In this document: one piece after another, positions 33,265 to 40,642 of the stretch
Numbering within the stretch: the stretch's first letter is position 1
Layout: every line of letters starts with the position of its first letter
DNA from: Acidobacteriota bacterium
GTDB taxonomy: Bacteria > Acidobacteriota > Vicinamibacteria > Vicinamibacterales > UBA2999
DNA: 40,642 nucleotides
Assembly: GCA_947465645.1 (NCBI GenBank)
Contig: CANIBQ010000045.1
Location: 1-40,642, forward strand
Direction: 5' to 3'
The notes under the pieces: generated by a model
Databases searched by the model: none
Told to the model about the DNA's origin: nothing
What the model saw: the letters and a program-made list of their open reading frames with translations, nothing else
Program-made: the position numbers and the translations under genes

Positions 33265-33744
33265 ATGTTGAGGCTGTCGAAAAAGGCGGACTACGCGCTC
33301 ATGGCGATGAAGCACCTTGCCCGCAAGGTGGGCGAGCCATCGACCAGCGCGCGCGAGATCGCCGAGCAGTACGACATTCCGATCGAGTTGATGGCGAAGG
33401 TGCTGCAGCGGCTGGTGCGCACCGGACTGCTGATGTCAACGCAGGGAACGCGCGGCGGCTACACGCTCAGCCGGCCCTCCGCCGCCATCAGCATCGCCGA
33501 CGTGATTCAGGCCATCGACGGTCCGTTCACCGTGACAGCGTGCTCGACCGAGAACAACGGCTGCGAGCAGTACAGCAAGTGCAACATTCGCGACCCGCTC
33601 TGGCAGATCAAGGAGCGGATTGTCGCGGCGCTCGGCACGGTGACGATCGCCGAGATGGCGGCCGAAAACGACATGCCAGGGCCGGCCCCGGTGGCAGTGA
33701 TGAACAGGGCCAGCCTCATGGCGCCCGCCTCCAAGAGGATTTGA
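33265..33744 (+). CDS. iscR: Rrf2-family iron-sulfur cluster regulator
   Basis: This 159-residue protein has a winged helix ([33 protein letters not shown]) and the cluster-binding loop with Cys93, Cys100 and Cys106 (C-x6-C-x5-C). The fourth ligand in E. coli, a His three residues after the last Cys, is Arg109 here, so the [2Fe-2S] cluster must have another ligand or be bound by three residues. By family it represses the isc operon when clusters are plentiful. Its own promoter carries a type-1-like site. It is the first gene of a full isc operon. An ~15-residue C-terminal extension is unconserved. Confidence 0.92.
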   Translation: MLRLSKKADYALMAMKHLARKVGEPSTSAREIAEQYDIPIELMAKVLQRLVRTGLLMSTQGTRGGYTLSRPSAAISIADVIQAIDGPFTVTACSTENNGCEQYSKCNIRDPLWQIKERIVAALGTVTIAEMAAENDMPGPAPVAVMNRASLMAPASKRI

Positions 33745-33746
33745 TG

Positions 33747-34961
33747 ATGAAGCTTCCGATTTACATGGACTATCACGCAACGACGCCCGTGGATCCCCGG
33801 GTGGTCGAGGCGATGCTGCCCTACTTCACGCAGCACTTCGGCAACTCCGCCAGCCGCAACCACGCGTTCGGCTGGGTCGCCGAGGAGGCGGTCGAGACCG
33901 CGCGCAAGCAGGTCGCGGATCTGATCGGCGCGAACCCGAAGGAGATCATCTTCACCAGCGGCGCCACCGAGTCGAACAACCTGGCGATCAAGGGCGTCGC
34001 CGAGATGTACCGCGAGAAGGGCCATCACATCATCACTTGCGTGACCGAGCACAAGGCGGTGATCGACACCTGCAAGAAGCTCGAGAAGCAGGGCGCGCGC
34101 GTCACCTACCTTCCCGTCCAGAAGGACGGCCGGATCAGTCTCGACGATCTCCGCAACGCCATCACCGACAAGACCATCCTCATCTCGATCATGACCGCCA
34201 ACAACGAGATTGGCGTGCTGCAGCCGATCGCCGAGATCGGCGCCATCGCCAAGGAGAAGGGGATCCTCTTCCACACCGATGCGGTGCAGGCTGTCGGCAA
34301 GATTCCGGTGGACGTGATGCAGCTCAAGGTCGACCTGCTGTCGATGACTGCCCACAAGATGTACGGCCCGAAGGGCGTCGGCGCGCTGTACGTCCGACGC
34401 CGGAACCCGCGGGTGCTGCTCGCCGAGCAGATCAGCGGCGGCGGCCACGAGCGCGGCATGCGCTCGGGCACGCTCAACGTGCCCGGCATCGTCGGTCTTG
34501 GAAAGGCCGCGGCCATCTGCAAGGCCGAGATGGCCACCGAGACGGAGCGTCTCAGCACGCTGCGCGACCGGCTGAACGAGAAGTTCCACAAGGGGCTGGA
34601 CGAGATCTACATCAACGGCTCGATGGAGCACCGGCTCCCGCACAACCTGAACATCAGCTTCGCGTACGTCGAGGGCGAGTCGCTGCTGATGGGCATCAAC
34701 GACGTGGCGGTGTCGTCGGGCTCGGCGTGCACGTCGGCCAGCCTCGAGCCCTCATACGTGCTCAAGGCGCTCGGCGCGGGCGACGACCTCGCCCATTCTT
34801 CGATCCGCTTCGGGCTCGGACGCTGGTCCACCGAGGAAGAAGTCGACTACGTCGTCGAGAAGCTGACCAACGTGGTGCGACGGCTGCGCGAGATGTCGCC
34901 GCTCTACGAGATGGTGAAAGAAGGCGTTGACCTCACGACCATGCAGTGGGTCACTCACTAG
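33747..34961 (+). CDS. iscS: cysteine desulfurase
   Basis: This 404-residue PLP enzyme has exactly the length of E. coli IscS. It takes sulfur from cysteine and passes it as a persulfide to Isc[21 protein letters not shown] begins the protein. An ATG three bases earlier (33744) overlaps the iscR stop, but 33747 has better spacing to the AGAGGAT ribosome site and aligns with family starts. [14 protein letters not shown] and [10 protein letters not shown] contact PLP, with the Schiff-base lysine in [15 protein letters not shown]. The mobile catalytic Cys is in [17 protein letters not shown] (group I, long loop). The C-terminal [12 protein letters not shown] is the IscU-docking end. Confidence 0.97.
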   Translation: MKLPIYMDYHATTPVDPRVVEAMLPYFTQHFGNSASRNHAFGWVAEEAVETARKQVADLIGANPKEIIFTSGATESNNLAIKGVAEMYREKGHHIITCVTEHKAVIDTCKKLEKQGARVTYLPVQKDGRISLDDLRNAITDKTILISIMTANNEIGVLQPIAEIGAIAKEKGILFHTDAVQAVGKIPVDVMQLKVDLLSMTAHKMYGPKGVGALYVRRRNPRVLLAEQISGGGHERGMRSGTLNVPGIVGLGKAAAICKAEMATETERLSTLRDRLNEKFHKGLDEIYINGSMEHRLPHNLNISFAYVEGESLLMGINDVAVSSGSACTSASLEPSYVLKALGAGDDLAHSSIRFGLGRWSTEEEVDYVVEKLTNVVRRLREMSPLYEMVKEGVDLTTMQWVTH

Positions 34962-34971
34962 GAGAGTTCCG

Positions 34972-35394
34972 ATGGCTTATTCAGACAAGGTAATCGATCA
35001 CTACGAGAATCCGCGCAACGTCGGGTCGCTGCCGAAAGACGACGCGAACGTCGGGACGGGGCTCGTGGGCGCGCCGGAATGCGGCGACGTCATGAAGCTC
35101 CAGGTGAAGATCAACCCGGTGACGGGCGTGATCGATGACGCGAAGTTCAAGACGTTCGGCTGCGGATCGGCGATCGCCAGCTCGAGCCTCGCGACCGAGT
35201 GGCTCAAGGGCAAGACGGTGGAGCAGGCGCTGGCGATCAAGAACACCGACATCGTGAGCGAGCTGGCGCTGCCGCCGGTGAAGATTCACTGCTCGGTGCT
35301 TGCCGAAGACGCGATCAAGGCGGCGATTGCCGACTACAAGCAGAAGCAGGCGCAGGACACGGCGAGCAGCGTCGGCGCCTCAGTCAGCGTCTGA
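34972..35394 (+). CDS. iscU: iron-sulfur cluster scaffold
   Basis: This 140-residue protein follows iscS after ten bases with a GGAGAG ribosome site. It is the scaffold on which [2Fe-2S] clusters are built. Its three cysteines are present: APECGDVMKL (with the conserved Asp), TFGCGSAIASSS and KIHCSVLAEDAI. The LPPVK motif, read by the HscA chaperone, is in ELALPPVKIHC. The C-terminal QAQDTASSVGASVSV is a short extension beyond E. coli IscU. It is complete. Confidence 0.97.
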   Translation: MAYSDKVIDHYENPRNVGSLPKDDANVGTGLVGAPECGDVMKLQVKINPVTGVIDDAKFKTFGCGSAIASSSLATEWLKGKTVEQALAIKNTDIVSELALPPVKIHCSVLAEDAIKAAIADYKQKQAQDTASSVGASVSV

Positions 35395-35400
35395 AGATCG

Positions 35401-35727
35401 ATGATCGAGATCAGCGAAGGCGCGGCGAAGAAGATCAAGTCGCTGATGGCCAAACAGGGCATCAGTGATGGGGGGCTTCGTGTGGGCGTCAAGGGCGGCG
35501 GCTGCTCTGGACTCAGCTACACGTTCGCGTGGGAGAGAGAGGCGCGGCTCGGCGACGAGGTATTCGAAGGCCCGGAGGGCGCCAAGCTGTTTGTCGATCG
35601 CAAGAGCTATCTCTTTCTGCAGGGGACGACCCTCGATTACGACACAGAGCTTCTGAGCACGGGCTTCGTGTTTCATAACCCGAACGCCAAGCAGACCTGC
35701 GGCTGCGGCAGTTCCTTTGGGGCCTGA
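35401..35727 (+). CDS. iscA: A-type iron-sulfur carrier
   Basis: This 108-residue protein of the HesB/IscA family has VKGGGCSGLSY and the C-terminal CGCGSSF, giving the three cysteines that hold iron or a cluster. It starts six bases after iscU. The N-terminal EISEGAAKKIKSLM is typical. It transfers clusters from IscU to target proteins. Whether it is functionally IscA or ErpA cannot be told from sequence; the operon position favours IscA. A long inverted repeat lies directly downstream, before hscB. Confidence 0.94.
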   Translation: MIEISEGAAKKIKSLMAKQGISDGGLRVGVKGGGCSGLSYTFAWEREARLGDEVFEGPEGAKLFVDRKSYLFLQGTTLDYDTELLSTGFVFHNPNAKQTCGCGSSFGA

Positions 35728-35739
35728 CTTGGGGTAGGC

Positions 35740-35836
35740 AGTAGGCGGTAAGCAGTAGGCAGTAAGAACCCGATCTTCCGCCTCGTAACCGCTCCGCTAT
35801 TACCGACTGCTTACTGCCTACTGCTTACCGCCTACT
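35740..35836. repeat. 27-bp perfect inverted repeat of heptamers between iscA and hscB
   Basis: 35740-35766 is the exact reverse complement of 35810-35836, with a 43-base loop. The arms consist of seven-base units: GTAGGCG, GTAAGCA, GTAGGCA, GTAAG. One more GTAGGCA unit precedes the left arm. The right arm ends only five bases before the hscB ATG, and no ribosome-binding site is visible there. In RNA it could act as an attenuator, a processing site, or an mRNA stabiliser for the upstream genes. Confidence 0.9.
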
Positions 35837-35841
35837 ACAAA

Positions 35842-36573
35842 ATGACTCCCGACCCGATTCCTCTCCGCTCCGTATCGACGCTCGAGTGCCGCAACTGCGG
35901 CGCCGGCGCACCGGTTGACGAGCACTTCTGCGGGCACTGCAGCCGGATCCTCGCGGGCCAGCGGTTTGGCGACTACTTCAGTTTCTTCGGCGTGCCACGG
36001 CGATTGACGCTCGACGCGGCGGATCTCGAGCAGCGGTTCCGCGATCTGAGCCGCAAGTTTCATCCCGATTTTTTCTACAACGCGCCGCCCGCCGAGCGGC
36101 TGGCGAGCCTCGAGCGCTCGTCGTACCTGAACGACGCGTATCGCACGCTCCGCAATCCCGTGTCCCGTATCGAACACCTGCTGGCCATCGAGGGGCTGCC
36201 GCCCACGAGGCACGAAGACAGCGCCGTGAAGGTGCCGCCGGCGCTTCTCGAGGAAGTCTTCGCGCTCAACGAGGAGCTCGACGAGATCCGTGAGCTGCGC
36301 GAATCGAAGGGCGCCGACAGCGCCGCGCTTGCCGCCCGCCTGGCCTCGGCACGCAAGCCGATCGAGCAGAAGCGTGACGAGCACGAGCGCGAAGTACTCG
36401 AACTGAGCGGTCGGTGGGATGCCCAGGAAGGCGCGGATCCCGCCGTGCGGAAGGCCACCCTCGAGGCGCTCCGCGAGCGGCTGCTCGAACGGACCTACAT
36501 CAACAACCTGTTAGCGGGCATCGAGCGCGAGGCCGAAAGCCTGGGGCCCAAAGCCCAGAGCCCACGGCCGTGA
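35842..36573 (+). CDS. hscB: J-domain co-chaperone HscB with N-terminal zinc ribbon
   Basis: This 243-residue protein is longer than E. coli HscB (171). Residues 16-33 carry two Cys pairs (CRNC and CGHC), a zinc ribbon like that of eukaryotic HSCB. The J domain (about 46-125) has the HPD triad in [10 protein letters not shown], and the C-terminal three-helix bundle (about 130-230) contacts IscU. The tail [11 protein letters not shown] is coded by an AGCCCA-like heptamer repeat. It delivers IscU to HscA and stimulates its ATPase. The stop overlaps the hscA GTG by four bases. The start has no recognisable ribosome site and lies directly after the inverted repeat, so expression may be limited. 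Confidence 0.92.
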   Translation: MTPDPIPLRSVSTLECRNCGAGAPVDEHFCGHCSRILAGQRFGDYFSFFGVPRRLTLDAADLEQRFRDLSRKFHPDFFYNAPPAERLASLERSSYLNDAYRTLRNPVSRIEHLLAIEGLPPTRHEDSAVKVPPALLEEVFALNEELDEIRELRESKGADSAALAARLASARKPIEQKRDEHEREVLELSGRWDAQEGADPAVRKATLEALRERLLERTYINNLLAGIEREAESLGPKAQSPRP

Positions 36574-38420
36574 GCCAGGTCATCGGCATCGATCTCGGGA
36601 CGACGAACAGCCTCGCCGCCTATGTGAAGGACGGCGTGCCGGTGGTGATTCGTGACGACTCCGGCGACGGGCTCGTGCCGTCGATCGTGTCGATCGGCGC
36701 GGACGGGACGATCTTCGTCGGCCGGGAGGCGCAGCGCCGGCTACTGACGGCGCCGTCCAGAACCGTCTACTCGGTGAAGCGGTTCATGGGGCGCGGCATC
36801 GAGGACGTCCAGGAAGACGCCAGCCTGCTGCCGTTCAAGGTTGGTGGGGAAGCGGGCGGTGTCGTCCGGATAGGGATCGCCGATCGCGAGTTCACCCCGC
36901 CAGAGATTTCCGCGTTCGTCCTGCGCGAGCTGAAGCGCCGCGCCGAGGAGCATTTCCGCGAGCAGGGCGAGTTCGACTTCGAGGTCGATCGCGCGGTCAT
37001 CACCGTCCCCGCCTATTTCAACGACGCGCAGCGGACCGCCACCCGTGATGCGGGGCGCCTCGCCGGGCTCGAGGTGCTGCGGATCATCAACGAGCCGACC
37101 GCCGCATCGCTCGCCTACGGTCTCGACAAGAAGAACCGCGGGACGATCGCGGTGTACGACCTGGGCGGCGGCACGTTCGACATTTCCATCCTCAAAGTCG
37201 AGGACGGTGTCTTCCAGGTCCTGGCGACCAACGGCGACACGCACCTCGGCGGCGACGACCTCGATCGGCTGCTCGTGAACCTCGTTCTGTGTGAGCTCAA
37301 TACGGGCTCAGAAGCGGGTCTCGTTCAGGCGATTCGCAAAGCCGTCATCCAGGCAAAGTGGGATCTCTCAGACTCGATCGAGACCGAGATTCGGCTCGAA
37401 CCCATGCCCGGCGTTCCGTCCGGCTATCGCCGCCGCCTGACGCGCGCGGAGTTCGACGAGATCATTCATCCGCTGATCGAACGGACGCTCGGGCCGTGCC
37501 GCCAGGCGCTGGCGGACGCCGGCCTGCAGCCCAAGGACATCGAAGAGGCGGTGCTCGTCGGCGGATCGACGCGCATCCCCCTCGTTCGACGCCTGGTGCA
37601 CGAGCTCTTCGGCCGTCAGCCGCACAGCGACCTCAATCCCGATGAAGTCGTGGCGCTCGGCGCCGCGGTCCAGGCCGACATCCTCGTCAGCGGCCGCCGC
37701 GAAATGCTGCTGCTCGACGTGACCCCCCTGTCGCTGGGCATCGAGACCCTGGGCGGCGTCACCTCCAAGATCATCCTGCGCAACTCCACGATCCCGGCAA
37801 GCGGCCGGGAGATGTTCACCTCAGGCGTTGACAACCAGACGGCGGTCGACGTGCACGTGCTGCAGGGCGAACGCGAGCTCGCGGCCGACTGCCGCTCGCT
37901 GGCACGATTCCGCCTCCGCGGCATTCCTCCGATGCCCGCCGGCCTGCCGCGCATCGAGGTGCGGTTTCAGATCGACGCCAACGGCATCCTCAATGTCGGT
38001 GCGCGCGAGCTGCGCACCGACCTCGAGCAGACGATCGAGGTCAAGCCGTCGTACGGCCTCACCGACGAGGAAGTCGAGCGGATGCTGATCGAGTCGTTCG
38101 AGCACGCGGAGGCCGACTTCGAGGCGCGGCTCCTGATCGAAGCGCGCAACGAGGCCGAGACGGTGATCAACGCGACCGAGAAATCGCTGCGCCGGCCCGA
38201 CTTCGACCGGATTGCGGCCGAAGCGCTCGAGCCTGACGAACGCGACCGCATCCAAACGGCGCTGGACGATGCACGTCTGGCGATGGTGGCGTCCACCAAC
38301 CGCAACGAGATCCATGAAAAGACGGAAGCGCTCAACCGCGCGACAAGGCATCTGGCGGAAGTGGTCATGAACCGGAGCGTGCGCGAGGCGCTTGCGGGCA
38401 AGAATGTGAAGGACGTCTAA
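36570..38420 (+). CDS. hscA: Hsp70-type chaperone for iron-sulfur assembly
   Basis: This protein has 616 residues (GTG start), the same length as E. coli HscA. The ATPase domain has [55 protein letters not shown] and [27 protein letters not shown] and the linker [17 protein letters not shown] lead into the substrate domain (from about residue 390) and a helical lid. It releases clusters from IscU by ATP-driven binding to LPPVK. The gene position, between hscB and fdx, separates it from DnaK. It is complete and uninterrupted. Confidence 0.96.
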   Translation: MSQVIGIDLGTTNSLAAYVKDGVPVVIRDDSGDGLVPSIVSIGADGTIFVGREAQRRLLTAPSRTVYSVKRFMGRGIEDVQEDASLLPFKVGGEAGGVVRIGIADREFTPPEISAFVLRELKRRAEEHFREQGEFDFEVDRAVITVPAYFNDAQRTATRDAGRLAGLEVLRIINEPTAASLAYGLDKKNRGTIAVYDLGGGTFDISILKVEDGVFQVLATNGDTHLGGDDLDRLLVNLVLCELNTGSEAGLVQAIRKAVIQAKWDLSDSIETEIRLEPMPGVPSGYRRRLTRAEFDEIIHPLIERTLGPCRQALADAGLQPKDIEEAVLVGGSTRIPLVRRLVHELFGRQPHSDLNPDEVVALGAAVQADILVSGRREMLLLDVTPLSLGIETLGGVTSKIILRNSTIPASGREMFTSGVDNQTAVDVHVLQGERELAADCRSLARFRLRGIPPMPAGLPRIEVRFQIDANGILNVGARELRTDLEQTIEVKPSYGLTDEEVERMLIESFEHAEADFEARLLIEARNEAETVINATEKSLRRPDFDRIAAEALEPDERDRIQTALDDARLAMVASTNRNEIHEKTEALNRATRHLAEVVMNRSVREALAGKNVKDV

Positions 38421-38466
38421 TGGCGAGTTTCAACTGGCGGTGCACCGTGGGAAGGTCGGAACACTG

Positions 38467-38886
38467 ATGCCCAAAGTGACCTTCATCATGAAGGACAAGA
38501 CGCAGAAGACCGTGGAGTTCGAGCACGGCAAGCTGCCCTACGACGGCCATGGCCTGCCCGAATCGTTCCTCGACGTCGCGATGAACCTCGGCATTCACCT
38601 CGAACACGCCTGTGGCGGAAGCTGCGCGTGCACGACGTGTCATCTCATCATCCGCGAGGGCATGCAGAACCTCAGCGACATGGAAGACAACGAGGCCGAT
38701 CGCCTCGACACCGCATGGGAGCTCACCACCGCGTCCCGGCTCGGCTGTCAGGCGGTGATCAAGGGCGACGTTGTCGTTGAGTTCCCGATGTATACACGGA
38801 ACTACGTTCAGGAGGGCGGAGGCATTCAGCTCGGCCAGCCGGAACCGGTCAAGGATGAGAAGAAGGAGGCGGAGGTTGGGCGATGA
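38467..38886 (+). CDS. fdx: [2Fe-2S] ferredoxin, adrenodoxin type
   Basis: This 139-residue protein starts at the ATG at 38467 (MPKVTFIMKDKTQ), which is preferred over a GTG at 38440 because family members begin here. The four cluster cysteines are in HACGGSCACTTCHLI (C-x5-C-x2-C) and RLGCQAV. It supplies electrons for cluster assembly in Isc systems. EDNEADRLDTAWELTTASRL is the acidic partner-binding helix of this class. The last ~20 residues are charged (KDEKKEAEVGR) and longer than in E. coli Fdx. Four-base overlap with iscX. Confidence 0.95.
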   Translation: MPKVTFIMKDKTQKTVEFEHGKLPYDGHGLPESFLDVAMNLGIHLEHACGGSCACTTCHLIIREGMQNLSDMEDNEADRLDTAWELTTASRLGCQAVIKGDVVVEFPMYTRNYVQEGGGIQLGQPEPVKDEKKEAEVGR

Positions 38887-39089
38887 AATGGACTGACGCC
38901 GAGGACATCGCCATCGGGCTCTATGAGAAATTTCCGGAGGCCGACCCTCTTACCGTGCGTTTTACCGATTTGCGCGAGAAGGTCATGCAGCTCGACGGAT
39001 TCGACGACGATCCGAAGGGCTCGAACGAGCCTAAGCTCGAGGCTATCCAGATGGCTTGGTACGAAGAATGGAAAGAGAACCAGGGGTGA
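38883..39089 (+). CDS. iscX: Isc accessory protein IscX
   Basis: This 68-residue protein follows fdx with an ATGA overlap. MKWTDAEDIAIGLYEKFPEA, VRFTDLREKV, LDGFDDDPKGSNEPKLEAIQ and the C-terminal WYEEWKE match IscX of proteobacteria along the whole length, including the acidic FDDDP surface. IscX binds IscS and iron and tunes the assembly rate. It is the last gene of the isc operon. It is unusual to be able to see it conserved outside proteobacteria, if the host assignment is right. Confidence 0.95.
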   Translation: MKWTDAEDIAIGLYEKFPEADPLTVRFTDLREKVMQLDGFDDDPKGSNEPKLEAIQMAWYEEWKENQG

Positions 39090-39110
39090 CGTGCCCACGT
39101 CAGAACTGAC

Positions 39111-39512
39111 ATGCAGATGAAGCGGACGGCTTTTGCGGCGCTCACGGCCTTCAGTGTCGCCACGTCTGCCGCCGCCCCCGCCGTCGCCCAAGACGCTTCG
39201 GCGGGCAGGCAGGAGGTTGACGTCAAGCTGCTGCCCATCAGCCTTCATCGCATCCATCGCGAGCTTCAGCAGTCCTCGTCCACCGAAACCCGCGAAGGCC
39301 TCCGTCTCCGCTACCAGATCGACGTCTACGGCCGGGCACCCGCCATCGAATTCTTCACCAGCGAAGACAACCTCCGAAACGGCCCCGTCCCCTACGGCGC
39401 ACCCACGCACAAACAGATGCTCGAGATGATGACCCCGCAGGAATTCCGCGCGCCGGTCATGGACTTCACCTCGTTCATGCGCTGGCTGGCCGACAAAGCC
39501 AACAAGAAATAG
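39111..39512 (+). CDS. exported hypothetical protein
   Basis: This 133-residue protein has a signal peptide (MKRTAFAALTAFSVATSAAAPAVAQ, cleaved after AVA). A second ATG at 39117 is equally possible as start. The mature part has no motif I know: KLLPISLHRIHRELQQSSST, LRYQIDVYGRAPAIEFFT, and a C-terminal HKQMLEMMTPQEFRAPV and FTSFMRWLADKANKK. It is probably periplasmic and soluble. It lies 21 bases after iscX in the same direction, so it may be read through from isc, but no link to iron-sulfur chemistry is visible. Confidence 0.75.
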   Translation: MQMKRTAFAALTAFSVATSAAAPAVAQDASAGRQEVDVKLLPISLHRIHRELQQSSSTETREGLRLRYQIDVYGRAPAIEFFTSEDNLRNGPVPYGAPTHKQMLEMMTPQEFRAPVMDFTSFMRWLADKANKK

Positions 39513-39545
39513 CCGTCGATCGAACCGTTGTAAACTCAATGGTTC

Positions 39546-40373
39546 ATGAAAATCACGGTCGCCCATAGTCCCGATTCTGACGATGCATTCATGCATTACG
39601 GGCTGGCGAGCGGCAAGGTGCCCACCGAGGGCATCGAGTTCGGCCACCTGCTTGCGGATATCGAGACGCTGAACCGCGCGGCGTTCGAAGGCAAGTACGA
39701 GGTCAGCGCCGTTTCGTTTCACGCCTACGCCCATCTCACCGACAAGTACCTGCTCCTGCCGCACGGTTCGAGCATGGGGGACGACTACGGCCCGATCGTG
39801 GTTGCGCGGACCGATGGTCCCTCGTCCACCAAGGGGATCACGGTGGCCGTTCCCGGAGAGCTCACCACCGCGTTCCTCACGCTCCGCATCTACGACCCGG
39901 ACGTCGACTACGTCGTCATGCCATTTGACAAGATCCAGGACGCGGTCCGGAACGGCGACGTGGCGGCGGGCCTGTTGATTCACGAGGGGCAGTTGACGTA
40001 CCAGGACGAGGGACTGAAGAAGATCGTGGACCTTGGAGAGTGGTGGAACGAGCGCACCGGAGGCCTTCCGTTGCCGCTCGGCGGCAACGTCATTCGCCGC
40101 GATCTGGGCCCGGAGGTCATCCGGACGGTCTCGCGCCTGCTGCACGAGAGCATCGCGTATGCTCTCAACAACCGGCAGGAAGCGCTCGACTATGCGCTTC
40201 AATTCGGCCGGGGCCTCGACCGCTCCAAGGCCGATCGTTTCGTGGGGATGTACGTCAACGAGCTCACGCTCGAGTACGGCGACCGCGGCCGCAAGGCGGT
40301 GCAGCGCCTGTTCGACGAAGCGTGGGACAAGCGGCTGATTCCGCACAAGATCGCCGTTGAATTCAGCTCGTAA
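39546..40373 (+). CDS. MqnD-like protein (menaquinone futalosine route / SBP-like)
   Basis: This 275-residue protein has the periplasmic-binding-protein fold but no signal peptide. ITVAHSPDSDDAFMHYGLAS at the start, GKYEVSAVSFHAYAHLTDKY, and TVAVPGELTTAFLTL are typical of the MqnA/MqnD family (SPxxxD start, SxxxY middle). LPLPLGGNVIRRDLG matches the later conserved Gly-Gly-N. MqnD cleaves cyclic dehypoxanthine futalosine to 1,4-dihydroxy-6-naphthoate. A generic cytosolic member of the same family with another ligand cannot be ruled out. The UbiE/MenG gene in the window gives a matching terminal step. Confidence 0.8.
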   Translation: MKITVAHSPDSDDAFMHYGLASGKVPTEGIEFGHLLADIETLNRAAFEGKYEVSAVSFHAYAHLTDKYLLLPHGSSMGDDYGPIVVARTDGPSSTKGITVAVPGELTTAFLTLRIYDPDVDYVVMPFDKIQDAVRNGDVAAGLLIHEGQLTYQDEGLKKIVDLGEWWNERTGGLPLPLGGNVIRRDLGPEVIRTVSRLLHESIAYALNNRQEALDYALQFGRGLDRSKADRFVGMYVNELTLEYGDRGRKAVQRLFDEAWDKRLIPHKIAVEFSS

Positions 40374-40391
40374 TTGAGGAGGAACGTGGCG

Positions 40392-40642
40392 ATGAAACAG
40401 GTCGTTCTCGGATTTCTGGCAGCCGTGGCGATCGCCGTCTGCCTGGGCAGCGCGCTGGTCCATGCGCAGGCCGCGACACCGTTCAAGCTCGGCACGTTCG
40501 AGCGGCAGGGGAGACCCTTTGTCGGCGTCGTCCTGCGCGATACCGTGGTCATCGACCTGGCAGCGGCACACGCCGCCGTGCAGCCCGCCTCGTCGCTCGC
40601 CGCGCCGACGGACATGAAGGACCTGATCAACCGCTACGACAC
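40392..40642 (+). CDS. exported fumarylacetoacetate hydrolase-fold protein, N-terminal part
   Basis: This is the first ~83 residues before the right edge. The ATG at 40392 is placed well after GAGGAGGAA; a GTG at 40386 is too close to it. It opens with a signal peptide (MKQVVLGFLAAVAIAVCLGS...ALVHAQ). It then has KLGTFERQGRPFVGVVLRD and VVIDLAAAHAAV, the small N-terminal domain of FAH/YisK-type hydrolases. Most FAH proteins are cytoplasmic, so an exported one is unusual. The catalytic metal residues lie outside the window. Confidence 0.75.
   Translation, partial: MKQVVLGFLAAVAIAVCLGSALVHAQAATPFKLGTFERQGRPFVGVVLRDTVVIDLAAAHAAVQPASSLAAPTDMKDLINRYD

Overview
The window looks like a chromosomal piece of a GC-rich, Gram-negative, free-living bacterium. 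Several features together suggest Acidobacteriota, perhaps a Vicinamibacteria-like lineage: a TonB-dependent receptor with an N-terminal carboxypeptidase-regulatory-like domain, an S8 protease with NIVWST-type repeats, and many short palindromes and 6-8 nt micro-repeats at gene ends. This assignment is an inference from gene content; there is no rRNA to test it. No tRNA, rRNA, insertion sequence, prophage or CRISPR array was recognised. Coding density is very high, with many 1-4 base stop/start overlaps, and no gap between genes exceeds 300 bases.

Region 1 (1-8945), arginine and envelope genes. argD (partial), argB and argC run leftward from a strong promoter that lies inside two ARG-box-like operators. 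argR, a shortened ArgG-like gene and argH run rightward. A low-complexity Gly/Arg-rich protein is translationally coupled to fabI. A BON lipoprotein, an FAD reductase and a complete E. coli-type argG follow, so the real argininosuccinate synthase step is encoded about 4 kb from the degenerate copy.

Region 2 (8950-14333), signalling and secretion. This leftward block holds an HD-GYP/GAF/GGDEF cyclic-di-GMP protein, a secreted subtilisin-like protease with a repeat tail, and a sigma-54 activator that has a winged-helix-like N-terminus instead of a receiver domain.

Region 3 (14424-19954). A tightly overlapping set comprises a deoxyhypusine-synthase-like enzyme, a DUF5615 PIN-like protein, a ROK-fold protein lacking kinase motifs, and NagA with a repeat-derived insertion. 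queC and queD (7-deazaguanine pathway) and a HAD phosphatase follow.

Region 4 (19945-25663), metal homeostasis and quinone. One uninterrupted leftward reading frame joins a complete MntR/DtxR-type repressor to a complete TonB-dependent receptor. It is divergent from mntH (NRAMP) and uspA. A UbiE/MenG methyltransferase follows and carries a palindromic element almost identical to the one in nagA.

Region 5 (25712-40642). After a conserved hypothetical gene, a SIMPL-domain protein, an AlkA-like glycosylase and an M16 protease comes a sulfur block. It contains cysM, a JAMM protease (Mec-like) and a fused CysO-MoeZ-rhodanese protein, which is the carrier-protein route to cysteine. A complete isc operon follows (iscR, iscS, iscU, iscA, hscB, hscA, fdx, iscX). 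Cysteine made by the first set is the substrate of IscS in the second. A 27-bp perfect inverted repeat made of heptamers splits the isc operon between iscA and hscB. The window ends with an exported hypothetical protein, an MqnD-like enzyme (futalosine menaquinone route, consistent with UbiE/MenG) and the start of an exported FAH-fold protein.
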